A DNA stretch of 64,000 nt from contig NZ_JOEA01000014.1 in the NCBI RefSeq assembly GCF_000719115.1, positions 620,001 through 684,000 on the forward strand, in the 5' to 3' direction. Both the position numbers and the translations under genes were made by a program. Shown here piece by piece: positions 8,586 through 18,200 of the stretch (position 1 is the first letter of the stretch; each line of letters starts with the position of its first letter). The notes below the pieces were generated by a model that worked only from the letters and a program-made list of their open reading frames with translations, was not told where the DNA came from and did not search any database. Source of the stretch: Lentzea albidocapillata (GTDB taxonomy: Bacteria > Actinomycetota > Actinomycetes > Mycobacteriales > Pseudonocardiaceae).

Positions 8586-9884
8586 ATGACAGACCACCTC
8601 TCCCCCCTCGACATCGCTTTCCTCGCTATGGAGGGCGACACCAATCCCTTGCACCTCGGCGCGGTCGCGACCTTCGCACCGTCCACTCCGGTGCATCCGG
8701 CCCGCATCGCCGCCGTGCTCTGCGAACGGGCGCAAGAGATCCCGCGCCTGCGCCAGCGCGCCCGCACCTCGTTGCTCGGTGGCGCGCGCTGGGTGGAGGA
8801 CCCCGGTTTCGCGCCGGAGGACCACGTCTTCACGCACCACACGCGCGGTCGTGACCGGTTCGCCACCCTGGTCTCGCACCTCATGGCGCAGCCGCTCGAC
8901 CTCGCGCGCCCGCCGTGGGAGCTGCACGTCATCACCGGCCTCGCGGGCGGCAGGTTCGCCGTCGTCGCGAAGCTGCACCACTCGCTGTGCGACGGCATGA
9001 AGGCCGTCGGCCTGGGAATTCAGCTCTTCGACCCGTCACGGCTGTCCATTCCGGACGCCGCGGAGCCGGTGGCGAAGTCGATCATTCCGTCCCTCCCGTC
9101 GCTGCGCGGGATCAAGGACACGATCGACATCGCGTCGAGCGTGCTGATGAACACCCGCCCGCCGACGCTGAACTCACCGGTGCTCACCGCGTCCACCCGG
9201 CCACGCCGCGTGGTCATGTCGCGCCTGGATCTCACGGACATACACCGAATCCGCCGCGCGCACGGCGGCACGGTGAACGACGTGTTGCTCGCCCTCGTCA
9301 CAGGTGCGTTGCGCCACTGGCTTTCCGCGCACGGCAGCGCCGGTCCCGACTCGGTCGTGCGCGCCCTGATTCCGGTTAACCAGCGCTCACGCTCTGGTGA
9401 CGGCGCCTCGGGCAACCAGATCTCCGGTTTCCTGGTCGCACTGCCGGTCGGCGAGGCGGACCCGGTGCAACGACTGCGGAACGTCCGCGCGCAGATGGAG
9501 TCCGCGAAGGCGGCCGGCCCGGACCGGGGTGCCGGCGCGTTGCCGCTGCTCGCCGACAAGGTGCCGCCGCTGGTGCACCGCCTGGCCGCGCCCGTCATGG
9601 GCCGCTGCGCTCCCCTGCTGTTCGACACGCTGGTCACTTCGGTGCCGCTGCCGTCCGTCCCTCTTTCCCTGGACGGCGCCGCGCTGTGCGAGATGTACCC
9701 GGTCGCGCCGGTCGCACCCGGCCATGCCGTCGGCATCGCGCTGTCGGTCTACAAGTCGTCGGTCCACGTCTGCCTGAACACGAACCAGTCGTGGATGTCG
9801 GACGCGCACTGGCTCGACAGCGTGCTGCGCCGCGAGCTCGCCTCGCTGCAGGAGAGCAGGGAGCTGGTGGGTTTGCCTAGGTAG
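8586..9884 (+). CDS. Wax ester synthase / diacylglycerol acyltransferase (WS/DGAT)
   Basis: A 432-aa WS/DGAT protein. The N-terminus LSPLDIAFLAMEG, the catalytic motif HHSLCDG (His131-His132, Asp136) and the mid motif NDVLLALVTGALR are standard for the bacterial family. It makes triacylglycerol or wax esters from acyl-CoA and diacylglycerol or a fatty alcohol at the membrane or lipid-droplet surface. The ATG at 8586 fits the family start; an in-frame ATG at 8562 is possible. It is followed 22 bp later by the HAD gene. Actinomycetes usually carry several paralogues, so this one's acceptor cannot be named. Confidence 0.92.
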   Translation: MTDHLSPLDIAFLAMEGDTNPLHLGAVATFAPSTPVHPARIAAVLCERAQEIPRLRQRARTSLLGGARWVEDPGFAPEDHVFTHHTRGRDRFATLVSHLMAQPLDLARPPWELHVITGLAGGRFAVVAKLHHSLCDGMKAVGLGIQLFDPSRLSIPDAAEPVAKSIIPSLPSLRGIKDTIDIASSVLMNTRPPTLNSPVLTASTRPRRVVMSRLDLTDIHRIRRAHGGTVNDVLLALVTGALRHWLSAHGSAGPDSVVRALIPVNQRSRSGDGASGNQISGFLVALPVGEADPVQRLRNVRAQMESAKAAGPDRGAGALPLLADKVPPLVHRLAAPVMGRCAPLLFDTLVTSVPLPSVPLSLDGAALCEMYPVAPVAPGHAVGIALSVYKSSVHVCLNTNQSWMSDAHWLDSVLRRELASLQESRELVGLPR

Positions 9885-9906
9885 ACGTCCGGGCAAACCT
9901 GGTTTC

Positions 9907-10572
9907 ATGAGCAACACCGTGGTCCTCGACGTGGACGGCACCCTGGTCGACACCAACTACCACCACACGGTGGCGTGGCTGCGCGCCTTCCGCACGGTCG
10001 ACGTCACCGTTCCTGGGTGGCAGGTGCACCGTGCGATCGGCATGGGTGGCGACAAGCTGGTGGCCGCCGTCGCGGGCGACAAGGTCGAACAGGACCACGG
10101 CGACAAGGTGCGCCAGGCCTGGGAGCGGTACTTCGACGAGATGCTGGACGAGATCCAGCCGCTGGAGGGCGCACACCGGCTGGTCCGCGCCGCCACCGAC
10201 CTCGGCCTGGCCGTGGTGCTCGCCAGCTCGGGCAAGCGCAAGCACGTCGAGCACTACCTGAAGCTGCTCGACCCCGGCGACGTCGCGTGGACGACCTCGG
10301 ACGACGTCGAGGACAGCAAGCCGGCACCGGACCTGATCGAGGTGGCGCTGCGCGAGGTCAAAGGTGAGCGCGCGGTCGTGGTGGGCGACTCGGTGTGGGA
10401 CTGCGAGGCGTCCGCACGGATCGGGTTGCCGTCGGTCGGGCTGCTGACGGGCGGGTTCGGGGAGGACGAACTGGTCGACAGCGGCGCCTCGGCGGTCTAC
10501 GCGGACCTGGACACGCTGCGGGCGGAGCTGGCCGACCTGCCGTTCGCCGTGGTGGAGGAACCGAAAGCCTGA
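9907..10572 (+). CDS. HAD-superfamily hydrolase, phosphoglycolate-phosphatase-like
   Basis: A 221-aa HAD enzyme. Motif I LDVDGTLVDTN (nucleophile Asp8, acid Asp10), motif II Ser in LASSGK, motif III Lys in SKPAPD, and motif IV VVVGDSVWDC are all present, with an alpha-helical cap between motifs I and II (residues about 18-85). This is the Gph/beta-phosphoglucomutase-type subgroup I. It may be co-transcribed with the WS/DGAT gene (22-bp gap). A hairpin follows its stop. Confidence 0.9.
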   Translation: MSNTVVLDVDGTLVDTNYHHTVAWLRAFRTVDVTVPGWQVHRAIGMGGDKLVAAVAGDKVEQDHGDKVRQAWERYFDEMLDEIQPLEGAHRLVRAATDLGLAVVLASSGKRKHVEHYLKLLDPGDVAWTTSDDVEDSKPAPDLIEVALREVKGERAVVVGDSVWDCEASARIGLPSVGLLTGGFGEDELVDSGASAVYADLDTLRAELADLPFAVVEEPKA

Positions 10573-10581
10573 AAGAAGCCC

Positions 10582-10598
10582 GGAACGTCTGACGTTCC
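10582..10598. terminator. Short hairpin between convergent genes
   Basis: GGAACGT and ACGTTCC pair across a 3-base loop in the 30-bp gap between the HAD gene and the convergent kinase gene. There is no long T-run, so it is a weak bidirectional terminator candidate. Confidence 0.5.
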
Positions 10599-10602
10599 AG
10601 GT

Positions 10603-11877
10603 CTACGGCCGAGGAACGGCCGACGGAGTCGGAATATCCGAGGGCTTGCCGCGGTTGTTCTTCTCCTTGCTGGTCTTCGTCGTCTCCCCGCTCGGCTCCA
10701 CCTCGGTGGTCTCCACGACCGGAGTCGACGACGGCACGACCCCACCGGCACCCGGCTGCGGCGCCCCGGGCACACCGGGCGCGCTCGACACTTCCGACCC
10801 GTCCGGCGTCTGCACGACGGTCACGGTCGAAGGATTCACCGTCACGACCTGGGTGCGGGTGTCCGGTGCCACCGGCTTGTCCGCCGCCGGCGCCTCGCTC
10901 CCGCCACCGGCGAAGTTCGCCACCACGACGGCTACCGCGGTGACGGCGACGGCCGCGGCCGCGATCGCCGCGCGCTTGCCGCGCCAGGACCGGGGCTCGG
11001 GCACGGCCGCGGGCTCGTCCGGTGCGACGGCCGCGTCCGGCAGCAATGCCGGCAACCCGCGGCTGGCCTCGAAAGCGGCCTCCAACGACCGGGAACACTG
11101 AGCGGCGGACGGACGGCGCGCCGGGTCCATGTCCGTCATCGCGGACAACAACGACACCCACGCCAGCGGCAGGTCGACGGGAATCCGCGGCGACCGGGCG
11201 AGGCGGGCGAGCGCGGCCTCGGCGTCGCCGCCGGGGTACTCCGTCCGCCCGGTCAGGCACTCCAGCAGCACGAGGCCCAGCGAGTAGACGTCCGCGGGCG
11301 GGCCGACGTCGGCGCCGCGCACCTGTTCCGGCGACAGGTACCCGGCGGTGCCGACCAGCACGCCGGACGTCGTCACCCGCGTCACCTCGGCCACCAGCGC
11401 CAGGCCGAAGTCCGCCAGGTAGGCCTGCTTTTCGGTGTCGTCGAGCAGGATGTTGGACGGCTTGATGTCCCGGTGCACGACACCCAGGTCGTGCACGTGG
11501 TCCAGCACCGCGGCGACCTGGCTGCCGACCCGCGCCACGAACCGGGGTGGCAGCGGTTCGCGCATGCGCTGGCGCAGCGTGCCGCCGGTGATCTCGCGCA
11601 TCACGAAGTACGGGCGGCGCGACACCGTCCCGGAGGCGTAGACCGGGATGATGCCGGGGCAGTCCAGCGAGACCAGCATCGAGGCCTCGCGCTGCAGGCG
11701 CAGTTCGTCGTCGGGCAGGCCGGGGCCCGAGAAGATCTTGATCGCCACCGAGGACGTCGTCGATCGGTCGTACGCGCGGTAGACCTCCGCCATCCCGCCG
11801 GACCCGAGGAGTGTGCCGACCACAAAACGGTTGTCGATCACCGACCCGGTCAGATCGCCGTCCCAAGGTGCGCTCAT
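10603..11877 (-). CDS. Membrane-anchored Ser/Thr protein kinase (PknB-like)
   Basis: A 424-aa Hanks-type kinase. The kinase domain spans about residues 15-280: glycine loop LGSGGMAEVYRA, invariant Lys in SVAIKIF, catalytic loop HRDIKPSNIL, DFG (LADFGLAL) and an activation loop with Thr residues (TRVTTSGVLVGTAGYLSPEQ). One membrane span follows (about 306-326), then an outside tail of about 95 residues rich in Thr, Ser and Pro. There are no PASTA repeats, so it is not PknB itself. Monocistronic; it starts 209 bp from the end of the TetR gene, a gap in which I see no other gene. Confidence 0.92.
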   Translation of the reverse strand: MSAPWDGDLTGSVIDNRFVVGTLLGSGGMAEVYRAYDRSTTSSVAIKIFSGPGLPDDELRLQREASMLVSLDCPGIIPVYASGTVSRRPYFVMREITGGTLRQRMREPLPPRFVARVGSQVAAVLDHVHDLGVVHRDIKPSNILLDDTEKQAYLADFGLALVAEVTRVTTSGVLVGTAGYLSPEQVRGADVGPPADVYSLGLVLLECLTGRTEYPGGDAEAALARLARSPRIPVDLPLAWVSLLSAMTDMDPARRPSAAQCSRSLEAAFEASRGLPALLPDAAVAPDEPAAVPEPRSWRGKRAAIAAAAVAVTAVAVVVANFAGGGSEAPAADKPVAPDTRTQVVTVNPSTVTVVQTPDGSEVSSAPGVPGAPQPGAGGVVPSSTPVVETTEVEPSGETTKTSKEKNNRGKPSDIPTPSAVPRP

Positions 11878-12086
11878 GGGCCTCCGCTCGCCTGCGCAGC
11901 AACCTAACGGGTCGCCTGGAATTCCGGTACCCGCCCTACCCGAAGATCAAACTATATTCAGTCCGGCTTCGATCTCCCGGATCACCGCCAAGTCGTGTTC
12001 CCGCTGGTGAAAGCCACGGTGCCCTCCGCGAGTTCCTGCACAAGCACCTTGTCGTCGCCAAAGGTCGGCTTGTTAACGAGCGACAG

Positions 12087-12704
12087 TCACTCGAACCGCA
12101 GCCTCTCCCGGACGGGAGCGGTCACGAGGCAGCCGGAGGTGGCCCGCCAGAGCCGGCTCAGCCGGACGCGGAGGTCGGTGCCGCCGGTCAACGCCTGTGC
12201 CACGAACTGCAACCCGAGCAGCTCGGCCACTATCTGTTCGGCCGCGTGCCGCACGTTCACCTCCGGCCGCAACTCGCCGCGTTCGGACGCCAGCGACAGC
12301 AGGTCCCGCACCACCGTGACCCAGCCGATCACCTGCGCGGCCGCGGCGACGTCGAAGAACACCGCCTCCCGCAACAGCTTCGCGCTCACCCGCACGGTCA
12401 GGTCGGTCTCGAGCCGACCGACGAACTCGAAGGACATCACGATCAGCGCCTGCACCGGTGACGACTCGACCGCGAGCACCTCGTCGCGCAGCCGGTGCCA
12501 CAACAGGGACTGCTCCTCGATGATGGCGACGCCAAGGGCTTCCTTCGAACGAAAATGGCAATACAGCGCACCTTTGGAAACATCCGCCCGCGCGCACACG
12601 GCCGTGAGGCTCGACCTGGAGAACCCCTCGCGGTCGAAGACCTCCGCCGCGGCCCGCAGCAGTTTCGCCCGCGTGTGCGCCGACTTCTCGCGCTTGGAAC
12701 TCAT
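12087..12704 (-). CDS. TetR-family regulator, gamma-butyrolactone-receptor-like
   Basis: A 205-aa TetR regulator. The DNA-binding domain is residues about 8-55 (SLTAVCARADVSKGALYCHFRSKEAL); the ligand domain follows. Overall form and the C-terminal end resemble the ScbR/ArpA branch, which senses autoregulators in antibiotic-producing actinomycetes, but the assignment to that branch is by eye only. The ATG at 12704 shares one base with the stop of the SnoaL-like gene (TGATG), so the two are a coupled operon; an in-frame GTG is one codon upstream. No butyrolactone synthase gene is near. Confidence 0.85.
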   Translation of the reverse strand: MSSKREKSAHTRAKLLRAAAEVFDREGFSRSSLTAVCARADVSKGALYCHFRSKEALGVAIIEEQSLLWHRLRDEVLAVESSPVQALIVMSFEFVGRLETDLTVRVSAKLLREAVFFDVAAAAQVIGWVTVVRDLLSLASERGELRPEVNVRHAAEQIVAELLGLQFVAQALTGGTDLRVRLSRLWRATSGCLVTAPVRERLRFE

Positions 12705-13120
12705 CACGTGGCCCGTGCGACGCCGGTCGCGACCGCTGTGGCGAAGGTGTCCGGCATCTGCCAGTACTGCTCGATCTCCCCCAGGTGCACCGATATCACC
12801 GCGGCGAAGCGCACCTCCACCGGTGTCCCGCCGGCACGGACCCGCCAGCGCGCCGAGCCGATCACGGCGGCGTCTCCGCCGTCGACGATCACCTGGCGCA
12901 CCGAGAGCTGCTCCAGGTCGAACGTGGCGAACAAGGTCAGGAACTGGGACTCGACCTCACGGCGGGTGCGCCTGCCGAGTGCCCAGTGGACGCCGTTCGG
13001 GTCGGGCGCCTCCCATTCCACGGCCGGTGCGCACAACCGCGCGATGCCAGGTGCGTCCTGTGCCGCGAGTCGTGCCAGGAAGACCTGCACCGCTTCGACC
13101 GTCGAGAACATTTCACTCAC
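12704..13120 (-). CDS. SnoaL-like (NTF2-fold) protein
   Basis: A 138-aa protein with the cone-shaped NTF2 fold typical of SnoaL-like domains: N-terminal helices (residues 5-30), the VEWEAPDPNGVHW strand region and a C-terminal sheet ending in IEQYWQMPDTF. Members include polyketide cyclases, epoxide hydrolases and non-enzymatic ligand binders. It starts the operon that continues into the TetR gene, so it may act on or carry that regulator's ligand (inference). Nothing in the residues fixes a reaction. Confidence 0.75.
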   Translation of the reverse strand: MSEMFSTVEAVQVFLARLAAQDAPGIARLCAPAVEWEAPDPNGVHWALGRRTRREVESQFLTLFATFDLEQLSVRQVIVDGGDAAVIGSARWRVRAGGTPVEVRFAAVISVHLGEIEQYWQMPDTFATAVATGVARAT

Positions 13121-13364
13121 CTTCTCATCCCGGTCATTGCTGCGGCAATGAACTCGGTGCAGTCACAGTAGCGAGGCGCTCGAAATGTGAGTGCGCACAC
13201 CCCATTGGACCAGCTTCGTTTCACCCAAACATCCGATCGGTCGATTCCGTTGGTACCTGAACTTTCAACGACCGCCGGTATCACCGCAATGCACGGCACG
13301 AACTCGTGGACTTTGCGGCATGGTTGATGGCGCACCCGTCATCTCACTGAAACGGAGCAGAACC

Positions 13365-13673
13365 GTGCTCAAGGCAGCCACTGAAGCCCGCGAGCACCAG
13401 GACACCCCGCCGATTACAGCCTTGATTCCACAGGCACGGCGAGAACAAGGGCTCACCCAGCGCGACCTCGCGGACCTGTTGTGCGAGATCTCACAAAATG
13501 ACAGCGTCACCCGTGAGGAAGTGTCGAGATGGGAACGCGGTAAACGCATTCCCGGCCCTTACTGGCGTGCCTGGATCAGCGAGGCCCTCGACGTGCCGCA
13601 CGCGGCCCTCGACCGGGCCGCCGTGATCGAGCGGGAATGCCGCAGGGCGAAGGAGGAAGACCACTCCTGCTAG
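13365..13673 (+). CDS. XRE-family helix-turn-helix regulator
   Basis: A 102-aa protein with a Cro/C1-type HTH (about residues 21-75): IPQARREQGLTQRDLADLL, an unusual insertion with an acidic stretch (CEISQNDSVTREE), then VSRWERGKRIPGPYW. GTG 13365 is chosen because GGAG lies 7 bp upstream; an in-frame ATG at 13320 has no ribosome site. The 244 bp before it (13121-13364) hold no gene. It is followed by three strong hairpins and then the lamin-tail-domain genes. Confidence 0.8.
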   Translation: MLKAATEAREHQDTPPITALIPQARREQGLTQRDLADLLCEISQNDSVTREEVSRWERGKRIPGPYWRAWISEALDVPHAALDRAAVIERECRRAKEEDHSC

Positions 13674-13681
13674 CGGTGCGC

Positions 13682-13704
13682 GGGCAGACGGCAGGGGTCT
13701 GCCC
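13682..13704. terminator. Hairpin 1 of 3 after the XRE gene
   Basis: GGGCAGAC pairs with GTCTGCCC across a 7-base loop, starting 8 bp after the XRE stop. No T-run follows. Confidence 0.6.
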
Positions 13705-13714
13705 GCCCGCAGCA

Positions 13715-13750
13715 GGGCGGTGCCCGCAGCGGCCGCCGCGGGCACCGCCC
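13715..13750. terminator. Hairpin 2 of 3, 13-bp GC stem
   Basis: GGGCGGTGCCCGC pairs perfectly with GCGGGCACCGCCC across a 10-base loop. It is a typical actinobacterial U-less terminator candidate. Confidence 0.75.
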
Positions 13751-13779
13751 TACCACAAGTCCCAGGCAGGAACGACCTT

Positions 13780-13811
13780 TGGCCCCCTGTGCGTCCGCGC
13801 ACAGGGGGCCA
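13780..13811. terminator. Hairpin 3 of 3, 14-bp stem next to the lamin-tail gene start
   Basis: TGGCCCCCTGTGCG pairs perfectly with CGCACAGGGGGCCA across the tetraloop TCCG. It ends 11 bp before the GTG of the next gene, and the only purine-rich stretch upstream of that GTG (AGGGGG) is buried in the 3' arm. It may end transcription or hide the ribosome site. Confidence 0.7.
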
Positions 13812-13822
13812 GACTGCGTCAC

Positions 13823-14341
13823 GTGACAGCCTTCGGACACTCCTTCGCGACATTGCTGCTACTCGCCGGTAGCACGATCGGCGGCACACCGGGCGTTTCC
13901 CCGGTCAAAGTCAACGAGATCACACTCGGCCCCGCCGGATTCGTCGAACTGCGCAACACGGCCTCCACCACGGCAGACATCGGAGGGTGGACGGTCCAGA
14001 CCTGCACCGGCGGCACCGCCGAAATCCTCGCCACCATCTCACCCGGCACGCCCCTGGCCCCCGGCGAATACTTCGTCATAGTCGGTGCCGCGTTCAGTGG
14101 AACAGTGCCGAACGGCCTGATCGTGGAGACCGTGGACGGAAGTGGCGTAATCGCCAGGAACCGGCATGGCGCACACACCGACAGCGTCGGCCTCAGCTCC
14201 TCCTCGCCGTGCCGGGAAGCGGGCCCCGCGACACCCTGCGCAGATTCATCGCTCGGCCGTGACGGCTCCTCGCGGGACACAGATCACAACTCGGCCGACT
14301 TCACCTGCCGAATTCCCTCTCCCGGAGAAAGCAACCACTGA
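13823..14341 (+). CDS. Secreted lamin-tail-domain (LTD) protein
   Basis: A 172-aa exported protein. Residues 1-24 look like a signal peptide with a LLLLAG core. The LTD fold follows (about 26-160): VKVNEITLGPAGFVELRNT, the GGWTVQTC strand, LAPGEYFVIVG and the family's terminal DTDHNSADF signature. LTDs are small Ig-like domains in secreted proteins, often beside hydrolases, with roles in surface attachment or nucleic-acid handling. Start GTG 13823 is the only one that gives a signal peptide; no unhidden ribosome site is visible. Paired with a second LTD gene downstream, 136 bp apart. Confidence 0.78.
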   Translation: MTAFGHSFATLLLLAGSTIGGTPGVSPVKVNEITLGPAGFVELRNTASTTADIGGWTVQTCTGGTAEILATISPGTPLAPGEYFVIVGAAFSGTVPNGLIVETVDGSGVIARNRHGAHTDSVGLSSSSPCREAGPATPCADSSLGRDGSSRDTDHNSADFTCRIPSPGESNH

Positions 14342-14477
14342 TCAATAAACAATGGCCCCTTTCGAGTCCGAACGAATGCGAGCAAAGTCAGTCCCAGCGG
14401 CAATACAGGTCGTTCCCCTCGATCAGAGGGCCGCTACGAGGAATACCCCGAATTCACTTTCTCGAAGGGACAGGACT

Positions 14478-15113
14478 ATGCGTCGACTGCTGAGCGGAGC
14501 TGCCGCCCTGGCAATCGCGAGCACCATCGCGTTCGCCGGACTGGCAACGGCCGCCGAGGAGCCCGAGTCTCCCGAGGTCATGCAGCTGCCGGCAGTGCTG
14601 ATCAACGAGGTCTCCACCATGGGACCGAACGGCCAGCTCGACGAGGCGATCGAACTCATCAACACCACGAGCGAGCAGGTCGACCTGAGCAACTGGGTCA
14701 TCAGGATCTACAACCAGCGCAACGAGGTCGTCCAGACGATCCCGTTGGTCGACGCTCTCGGCGGGCCGCTCACGCTGGCACCGGCCAACAACGTCGGCAG
14801 CACGCTGGTGCTGACGGGTGCGGAGTTCTCCGGCACCACGTCGACGCCGAACGTTCTCCCGGTGCGATTCACCGGTGCCGAAGGCATCCCGGCCCTCGGT
14901 GGCGTGGCGGTGTTCGGCAGCCTGGCCCCGACGGCCTTCAAGATCGACGGTGTCGCATTCTCGTCGCCGGTGACCACCGCCAAGGAAGGCGTCCACGCCC
15001 AGCCCGAGAACCAGCGCACCGCGCAGCTCGCCGGTTCCAACACGCGCAACCTGCTGAACCAGGACACCAACAACAACCAGCGGGACTTCTCGCTGCAGGA
15101 ACGCACCTTCTGA
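14478..15113 (+). CDS. Secreted lamin-tail-domain (LTD) protein
   Basis: A 211-aa exported protein. Signal peptide residues 1-30 end in GLATAAEE. The LTD domain runs about 40-205: VLINEVSTMGPNGQLDEAIELINTT-type opening, LSNWVIRIYN, a LAPANNVGSTLVL turn, and the C-terminal NLLNQDTNNNQRDF signature. ATG 14478 has AGGGACAGGA just upstream. It resembles the preceding gene in fold but not closely in sequence, so the pair is an old duplication or a two-component set. A strong terminator follows. Confidence 0.82.
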   Translation: MRRLLSGAAALAIASTIAFAGLATAAEEPESPEVMQLPAVLINEVSTMGPNGQLDEAIELINTTSEQVDLSNWVIRIYNQRNEVVQTIPLVDALGGPLTLAPANNVGSTLVLTGAEFSGTTSTPNVLPVRFTGAEGIPALGGVAVFGSLAPTAFKIDGVAFSSPVTTAKEGVHAQPENQRTAQLAGSNTRNLLNQDTNNNQRDFSLQERTF

Positions 15114-15152
15114 TCAAGTTGATCTGACCGTCAAGCGGGTGCACCGATCGAA

Positions 15153-15186
15153 GTGCCCGGACCACCTCCCCCGGTGGTCCGGGCAC
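15153..15186. terminator. Strong terminator after the LTD pair
   Basis: GTGCCCGGACCACC pairs perfectly with GGTGGTCCGGGCAC over a 6-base loop, 40 bp after the stop. It separates the LTD genes from the subtilase gene. Confidence 0.8.
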
Positions 15187-15297
15187 GTCCGCGTGTGGCG
15201 TGAAGTCGCCAACGGCGACTAACCGCCGCTTTTTACTGTTTCCCAACGATTTGCGGCCCCTCATCCTGCTGTGACCTGATCACCGAGGGAGTGCGCC

Positions 15298-18200
15298 GTG
15301 ATTCGACAAGTTCTGGCACTTGCCGCAGCTGCCGCAACGCTCGTCGCACCAGCCGCGTCCGCCGCGTCACCACCGACGCAGGCGCAGACATCCGAGGCCT
15401 CACACCGGATCACACTCATCACCGGTGACGTCGTCGACTACACCGAACGCCCGGACGGGCGAAAATTCGCCCAGATCCACGCCGCGCCAAGGGATGGCGA
15501 GCAGCCGATCTTCCACACGATGACGACGGCCAAAGGTCTGCACGTCTACCCGTCGGACGCGATGAGCGCCGTCACGTCCGGAACGGTCGAGCGCACACTC
15601 TTCAACGTCACCGATCTCGTGCGCACCGGGCAGTCCGATGACCGCACGCCAACGGTTCCGGTGCTGATGACCGGTGGCTTCTCCGCCAGTGCCCACACCC
15701 GGATCAGCAGTCTGGACGCCTCGGGCATCCGGGTCGAGAAGTCGAAGGCGCAGGAGTTCTGGCGCTCCCTGGACATGAGCGCGAAGTCCGGCGTGCGGCT
15801 GAAGTACGACCGGCCGGTCCGCGTCGCGCTCGACCAGACCACCAGGCAGATCGGTGCCCCGGAGGCGTGGAAGGCCGGCTTGGACGGCACCGGTGTCACG
15901 GTCGCCGTCGTCGACACCGGCATCGACGCGAACCACCCCGACATCGCCGGCAAGATCACCGCGACGGAGAACTTCTCCGACGAACCGGACGTCGTCGACC
16001 GGCACGGCCACGGCACGCACGTCGCCTCGACCATCGCGGGCACCGGTCAGGTTTCCGCCGGCAGGTACAAAGGCGTGGCCCCCGGCGCGACCCTCGTGAT
16101 CGCCAAGGTGTTCAACGGCGCCGGCGAGGCGGACACGTCCCAGGTGCTCGCCGGCATCGAGTGGGCGGCCCGCTCCGGGGCGAGGATCGTCAACCTCAGC
16201 CTCGGCGGTGCCGTCACGGACGGCAGTGACGAGATGAGCGCGCTGGTCGACCGGCTCTCCGCGGAGACGGGCGCGCTGTTCGTGGTGGCGGCGGGGAACA
16301 ACGGCCCGGCCGGCCGTTCGGTCACCTCACCCGGCGCCGCCGCGTCGGCGCTCACCGTCGGCGCGGTGGACCGGCAGAACAGGCTGGCTCCATTCAGCAG
16401 CACCGGTCCTCGCGTCGGTGACGCGCACGTGAAACCCGAGATCAACGCACCCGGTGCCGGCGTCGTGGCCGCCCGGGCGGCGAACACGTCGATGGGCGCC
16501 CCGGTCGACGGCCGCTACACGGCCGCCTCGGGAACGTCGATGGCGACACCGCACGTCGCGGGCGCCGCGGCGCTGCTCACGCAGCAACACCCCGGCTGGG
16601 ACGCGCAGACGGTGAAGGACGCGCTCGTCACCAGCGCCGCCGACGTCGGCATGCCGTGGTACGAGCAGGGTGCCGGCCGTCTCGACGTCGCACGGGCCAT
16701 CACGCAGAAGGCCACGGCTACCGCGTCGGCGAGCTACGGGCGCCACGAGCGCGGTGCGGGCGGCGTGCTCACCAGGGAGCTCCAGTACGTCAACACCTCC
16801 GGCACCGCGCTGACCCTCGACCTCACCGCGACGATCAAGGGCTGGGACGGGAAGTCGACGACCGGGTTCGCCCTCAGCGCCTCCCGGGTGACCGTTCCCG
16901 CCCGCGGCAAGGCGTCGGCCACCCTCACCCTCGACCCGGAGGTGGGCCCGGCCGGCGTGTACGGCGGCGTGGTCACGGCGACCGGGACCGGGACGACGTT
17001 GCGCACCCCGGTCAGCGTGTACGAGGCACCCCAGACGTTCCCGGTCTCCGTGCGAGTCCGCGACGCCGTCGGCAAACCGCCCGCACCGGCGATGGGACAG
17101 CTGATCGACGACACCAACGGTGGCGACGACGTCAACGACCCGTTCGACGAGACCCTGAGCTACTACTTCGACGTCGTGAACGGCGAAGGCATCGCGAACG
17201 TGCCGACTGGCCGCTATTCGGCGGTGACGTGGGCGACCGAGAACACGGCGGGAGTGCGGCGCTGGTCCGCGCTCGCCGCACCGGAGCTCACCGTCACCGG
17301 CGCCGCAGCCATCTCGCTCGACGCACAGAAGACCGTGCCGATCGAGATCGTGCCACCAGGCCCGGCCGAACAGCGCGACCGCACCGTGACGATGCGCCGC
17401 GTCCTACCGGCCGAAGGGGAGAAGTCGCAGCTGATCACCGAGATGGCCGCCGCGCTCGGCAGCGCACCGTGGGAGATCCGCGCGACGCCTTCCGCGGCGG
17501 CGAAGAAGGGCGCGATCTCGTTGCAGGACAACGTGACCCTGCAGACCGCGACGGTCACCGCGTCCTCGGGAGGCCGCACGATCACAACGGACGGCGACGT
17601 GGCCGTGCTGTCCGCGAAGTGGTCCGGTGAGCGCGACCTGACCCTCGGCGGGGACACGGCGCTGGTGAAGATCAAGCCGGACACGCCCGCCAACATGGTC
17701 AAGGCGGCGAACATCGCCGCCACCGCCGCGGCCCAGGCCGGCCAGAAGGCGATCTTGTCCTATGTGGACGCACCGGGTGCGCTCGCGCTCACCGGGCTCT
17801 CCAGCGCCGCGCTCCCGGCGCTGGGCGTCGGCAACGCGGACGGGGAGTTCCTCGCGAACCAGAAGTCCTTGCGGCTGACCGTCAAACCCGGCCCGGAGTC
17901 GGTGTTCAACCTGAGCTTCCTGGACGCCAACGGCATCCCGGCCGACCACCGCCGAGTGGTGGACCCCGCCAAGCTGGTCAAACGGCCGACCGCCTACCAC
18001 GCCGACAAGCCGGGCCTGACCGTGCAGAAGACGTGGTACCCGTTCCCGACCGGCCTGTGGCAGACGCAGATCCTGCGCGGCACGACGTTCACCCCGCCGG
18101 CCGCGTGGACGGAGTACATCGGCCCGGGAGACGACCGGATCGTCTGGAAGCGGCACGTGACGCTGAGCGGAACCGACTCCAGGGGCCAGCGTGCGGCCAT

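Noticed and set aside
11960..12086. Open frame after the TetR stop (VLVQELAEGTVAFTSGNTTW)
   Set aside because: Same frame as TetR, no ribosome site, only about 35 codons; a possible decayed tail, but nothing supports a gene.
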